A stretch of 64,000 bases of DNA. It comes from Mycolicibacterium moriokaense. Its GTDB lineage: Bacteria > Actinomycetota > Actinomycetes > Mycobacteriales > Mycobacteriaceae. The notes under the pieces are model-generated. The model was not told the DNA's origin, did not search any database, and saw only the letters and a list, made by a program, of their open reading frames with translations. The translations under genes were made by a program, and so were the position numbers. The stretch covers positions 1-64,000 of the forward strand of contig NZ_QQBJ01000010.1 of NCBI RefSeq assembly GCF_003347205.1, given 5' to 3'. Positions 60,365 through 64,000 of the stretch are shown piece after piece; the stretch's first letter is position 1, and each line of letters opens with the position of its first letter.

Positions 60365-62059
60365 TCAGCTGGGATCGATGGGTGTGATGCGCTCCAGCTG
60401 AACGGGCGGCCCGTCGTTCGACAACGGCGGCAGCTCCTCGGGTACACCGTCGATAACCCTTGTCACCGTGCCGTTTTCGCGGTCGAAGTTCAGGGTGCCG
60501 TGCTGGAAGTTCTGCACAATCCACTGCGGCTCGGGTATTTCGCCGCTGGTGGGCAGGCCGAGCGCGCCCCGCTCGTAACCCAGCGATGCCCAGGCGTCAT
60601 AGATCGCCCCGGTGAGGGGTTCGGCCCCGCTGTCGGGCGACCAGTACACCGCGCCCTTGTCGAACATCACGTAGCGAGTGTTGCCCTTGCCTGCGGCCTC
60701 CGGCGTCCGTGGTGCGCCTAGTGGGCTGTTGTCCCCGCCCATCGACTCCCACTTGGTCAGGATCGCGCCGCCGCGAAGCAGGTCCTTCAACGTCGGCGGC
60801 CTGGGTGGCTCGTTGAATCGCGCTGCGATGTCGCGGACCTGGTCCATCACGGCGTATGCCGCGTTGCCGGGGCAGTCGGTGTTCCCGACGTCGCGGTGGG
60901 TGAATATCGTCGGCAGCGTCGGGGTGGCGCCTTCGGGGAAGTGCGTGAACGCGCCACCGGCCGACGTCAGAATGACTGTGCCCCTTGGGTCGACGTGGTC
61001 GAGCCCGAGCCGCCAGCCGAGCAGCCGTCCGACCGTCCTGAGCTGGATCGGGGTCGGCGGCACGTCGTCGAAGTTGCCGAGCATCGCCACGCCCCAGGTG
61101 TTCTTGTTGAACCCGCCGGTGTGAGCGCCCTCGACCGGCCGGTCCATGCCGCCCGCCCGGCCCTCGAACACCTGGCCGTACTTGTCGACCAGCGCGTTGT
61201 AGGCGATGTCGCACCAGCCCAGGGTGCGGGTGTGGTAGGCGTAGATCGATCGCACGATCGCCGCCGAGTCCTCCGGGGCGTAGTCGTTGCTGCCCGCGGT
61301 GTGGTGGACGATGCCTGCGCGGACTCCGTTGTCGTACACCGTGTTCGGGCACTTCATCGACTCGTCGGCACCCCATTGCGCGCGGGTGATGACGACGGGC
61401 GGCTGGCCAGGCGGCGTCACTGCGTTCGGCAGCGGCAGGTCGCCGATGGGTGCCTTCGGCGGGCTGATCAGCACCGCGTTCACGTTCTGCCCGAAGGGCT
61501 GATTGGTGGTGGCGGGCACGTAGCCCAACCCGGGATCGGCCGGACGGTCCGCCACCGGTTGCTGCGGCGCCGACGCCGTCGGGCCCGGCCGGTCCACCGC
61601 GATCTGCACCGTGGTGGTGAGGCCGACGAAGACGGGTTCGGTGCCGCGGGGTGCCTGCGCCGAATCGCCGACGCCGTCGAGGTTCTCGGCTTCGTACCAC
61701 GGGCCCCACGAACCGTCGGGCTTCTTGGCCCGCACCTTGGCCGAGGTGCCGCTCAGGTCGGCCGCGGTGAGCGCGACGAGCGAGAACGGGGTGTTCTGAT
61801 GGACCTCGCGGATGGTCTCGCCGCCGCCGATGCCGGTGAGTGGTTGCTCGGCCAACTGGGTCTGCTCGGCCAGTGGGCGCCGGTCCTCGTCGAAGGGTGT
61901 GCCGGGTAGTGCCCACGGCAGGATCACCACGGTGCCGATGATCGCGGTGAACAGCATGGGTGGCCTGCGCACGCGAGGAGCAGAACTAATCCTGCGCACG
62001 CGAGGAGCAGAACTAATCCTGCGCACGCGAGGAGCAGAACGACCAAACCGGGACAGCAC
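60365..62059 (-). CDS. N-acetylmuramoyl-L-alanine amidase with LGFP repeats
   Basis: A 564-residue exported cell-wall hydrolase. The amidase_2 domain spans about 225-405: zinc ligands in IVHHTAG (about 252) and THRDVGNTDCPG (about 383), plus YNALVDKYGQVFEGRAGG. Two LGFP-type repeats (SPLGAPRT, GALGLPTSGE) near 440-500 bind the wall. The N-terminus is unusual: three 9-residue copies of SAPRVRRIS, made by a 27-bp DNA repeat, precede the signal helix. TAACAT (62071-62066) lies 6 nt before the GTG. Similar to Rv3811. Confidence 0.92.
   Translation of the reverse strand: MLSRFGRSAPRVRRISSAPRVRRISSAPRVRRPPMLFTAIIGTVVILPWALPGTPFDEDRRPLAEQTQLAEQPLTGIGGGETIREVHQNTPFSLVALTAADLSGTSAKVRAKKPDGSWGPWYEAENLDGVGDSAQAPRGTEPVFVGLTTTVQIAVDRPGPTASAPQQPVADRPADPGLGYVPATTNQPFGQNVNAVLISPPKAPIGDLPLPNAVTPPGQPPVVITRAQWGADESMKCPNTVYDNGVRAGIVHHTAGSNDYAPEDSAAIVRSIYAYHTRTLGWCDIAYNALVDKYGQVFEGRAGGMDRPVEGAHTGGFNKNTWGVAMLGNFDDVPPTPIQLRTVGRLLGWRLGLDHVDPRGTVILTSAGGAFTHFPEGATPTLPTIFTHRDVGNTDCPGNAAYAVMDQVRDIAARFNEPPRPPTLKDLLRGGAILTKWESMGGDNSPLGAPRTPEAAGKGNTRYVMFDKGAVYWSPDSGAEPLTGAIYDAWASLGYERGALGLPTSGEIPEPQWIVQNFQHGTLNFDRENGTVTRVIDGVPEELPPLSNDGPPVQLERITPIDPS
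61965..62040. repeat. 27-bp tandem repeats, copies B
   Basis: Two exact 27-bp units (61965-61991 and 61992-62018) and a third copy of at least 22 bp (62019-62040) encode the R-rich start of the amidase. The unit has CTGCGCACGCGAGGAGCAG and ends AACTAATC. It resembles the 46.4 kb repeat and is also in frame there. Confidence 0.88.
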
Positions 62060-62065
62060 GAATCG

Positions 62066-62071
62066 ATGTTA
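62066..62071 (-). promoter_or_regulatory. -10 element TAACAT of the amidase gene
   Basis: TAACAT on the minus strand, 6 nt before the GTG at 62059, supports the long start and includes the repeats in the protein. Confidence 0.5.
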
Positions 62072-62177
62072 CGTATGAGTCAGTTGTTACTGGTGTTTCA
62101 ACACGGCCGAATGGCCCGAGTTATCTGTGTCGTTATCCGCGTCGAACACCCATCGATCACCCGGATCCAAGTCCTGC

Positions 62178-62219
62178 AACGGCGCCGCAGAGCCCGCCAC
62201 TTGGCTCTGCGGCGCCGTT
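62178..62219 (-). terminator. Long hairpin after erp
   Basis: Two exact 17-nt arms (62178-62194 and 62203-62219, containing GGCGCCGCAGAGCC) face each other across 8 nt, 12 nt past the erp stop. It has no U-tract on the erp strand. It separates erp from the amidase gene. Confidence 0.7.
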
Positions 62220-62231
62220 TGGGGGACAGGT

Positions 62232-63155
62232 CTATCCGGCGGGAGCCGGCTCCGGTGCGGGTACGGCGGGGGCCGCGGGTACGGGCGGCTTCATCGCCGA
62301 GGTGATCATCGGCATCACCACACCCTTGAGCAGGTCGATCGCCTGGCCGGCACCCAACTGCTGCGCCGCGCTGCTGAGATCGCCCAGCAGGCCGCCACTT
62401 CCGGTGCTCGCGGCGGGCATGCCGCCGCCGAGGCCGAGGCTCGGATCGCCACCGAGCAGCGGGTAGGTGCCCGCCGCCGGGTCGAGCCCGATCGGCGCCG
62501 AGATGGGCACCTCGCCCGGAGCGGGCAGGCCCGCGGCGTTCGAGATCGGCGTCGTCGCCAACGCCGGGTCCAGGCCGGTCACCGGTGGCGTCGTCAATCC
62601 GCCGGGGGTGGCCCCGGTCGGGCTGGTCAGCGCCGGGTTGAGCGCCGGGTTGGCAGCGCCGGTGTCGCCGGTCAGTCCCGGCAGGCCCGCCGTACCTGCC
62701 GGCGTCGGAGCCGCGGGGTTGGTGGCGCCCAGGCCTGCGGTGGCCGGGTCCAGCAGTCCGGGGCTGGACAGCGCGGGATCGGTGAGCGACGGAGTCGCGC
62801 CGGGCAGGCCCGTCGTGGCAGGTGTCGTCAGACCCGGCGTCGTCAGGGGACTGGTCAGGCCGGGCGACGTCAAGGCGTTGGGCGATGTCAAGGTCGTCGG
62901 CATGCCGGTGTCCGTGCCCGTCAGCGACGACGGAATGGACGGAAGGTTGATGCCGAACTGGGACAACCCCTGCGACAGCGCCGACATCAACTCGTTGGGC
63001 AGGTCGGTGACCATCGCCGCCTGGCGGAACTCGCGGGGCTGCGGCGTGGGCTTGGTCATGTCTGAGATGGCGGATACTGCGAAAGGACTCACGACGGCCA
63101 GGGCGGCGACTGCGCTGGTGGCTGTCGAGAGCCTGCGTCGACGTCGGTTTGGCAC
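62232..63155 (-). CDS. erp: Exported repetitive protein Erp (PirG)
   Basis: A 307-residue surface protein with a basic start (PNRRRRRLST), a signal peptide (to about 27) and a central region of PGLTS/PALTS-type pentapeptide repeats (about 85-190). The C-terminal hydrophobic segment and Pro/Ala tail are typical. Erp is a virulence-associated, envelope-located protein in mycobacteria. GTG at 63155 has GAGGAGA upstream. It is next to glf, as in M. tuberculosis. Confidence 0.9.
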   Translation of the reverse strand: MPNRRRRRLSTATSAVAALAVVSPFAVSAISDMTKPTPQPREFRQAAMVTDLPNELMSALSQGLSQFGINLPSIPSSLTGTDTGMPTTLTSPNALTSPGLTSPLTTPGLTTPATTGLPGATPSLTDPALSSPGLLDPATAGLGATNPAAPTPAGTAGLPGLTGDTGAANPALNPALTSPTGATPGGLTTPPVTGLDPALATTPISNAAGLPAPGEVPISAPIGLDPAAGTYPLLGGDPSLGLGGGMPAASTGSGGLLGDLSSAAQQLGAGQAIDLLKGVVMPMITSAMKPPVPAAPAVPAPEPAPAG

Positions 63156-63296
63156 GGGAAGTCTCCTCAATATGTGGACTACGTGTAGAGCGGTACGTGA
63201 TCGATGGTACGGGTGTGACTGATGTGATTAGAGTGACGAGATGTAATTGTGAGCGAATCGCGACATTGCCGCCCTATTGGATTCGGGAGGGCGTAG

Positions 63297-64000
<704 letters not shown>

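Noticed and set aside
61965-62040. CRISPR array
   Set aside because: Exact head-to-tail repeats without spacers; no cas genes anywhere in the window.

Overview
The window is about 64 kb of high-GC DNA from a mycobacterium, most likely a pigmented rapid grower (Mycolicibacterium type). The evidence is a galactofuran gene (glf) at the right edge, erp, ethA/ethR, whiB6, espR, an Hns-like lysine/alanine-rich membrane protein, and LytR-CpsA-Psr, glpQ1 and Rv3813-3819-like genes. They lie in the order known for the Rv3809-Rv3862 segment of M. tuberculosis. Rv names are recalled from family knowledge, not from a search. About 60 protein genes are called; no rRNA, tRNA, CRISPR array, prophage or insertion sequence was seen.

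Left arm (1-14.4 kb): a gene running off the left edge has a LexA-like box on its -10 element. Next is an eight-gene carotenoid operon on the minus strand (crtE-crtI-crtB-crtYc-crtYd-methyltransferase-crtU-Rieske protein). Its logic is GGPP to phytoene to lycopene to beta-carotene to an aromatic carotenoid of the isorenieratene (leprotene) type. It is probably driven by a SigF-type promoter. Then come an HhH-GPD DNA glycosylase, Dps, a ClC antiporter, a CopB-like P1B-ATPase under a CsoR-type palindrome, a two-HTH regulator and whiB6.

Middle (14.8-32 kb): gltB-gltD; an F420-type oxidoreductase; a K+/H+ antiporter divergent from a TrkA-N protein; a DinB-like metalloprotein; a secreted EF-hand protein coupled to a lipoprotein sortase; a PHP-domain protein; a DinB polymerase; the divergent ethR/ethA pair; and rraA.

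Central block (32-43.6 kb): a large cyclase-STAND-helical-repeat regulator lies between rraA and hns. A copper module (membrane protein-YcnI-CopC-CopD) follows, then a DUF6474-type protein, a secreted Thr-rich protein, an ImmA/IrrE-MAB_1171c pair, espR, and an Rv3847-like gene.

Right arm (43.7-64 kb): nickel superoxide dismutase and its maturation protease share a tiny bidirectional promoter. Then come a 52-residue membrane protein, an intergenic cluster of DnaA boxes, a rhodanese, a DUF4328 protein, glpQ1, an LCP protein, a CPBP protease, an IdeR-box gene, pheA, a phosphatase, a minimal zincin, a Septum_form protein, serS, Rieske/MBL and kinase genes, two acyltransferases, a HAD phosphatase, a peptidoglycan amidase, erp and partial glf.

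A recurring theme is a TANNNT -10 hexamer 6-8 nt before the start codon, predicting leaderless mRNAs for many genes.
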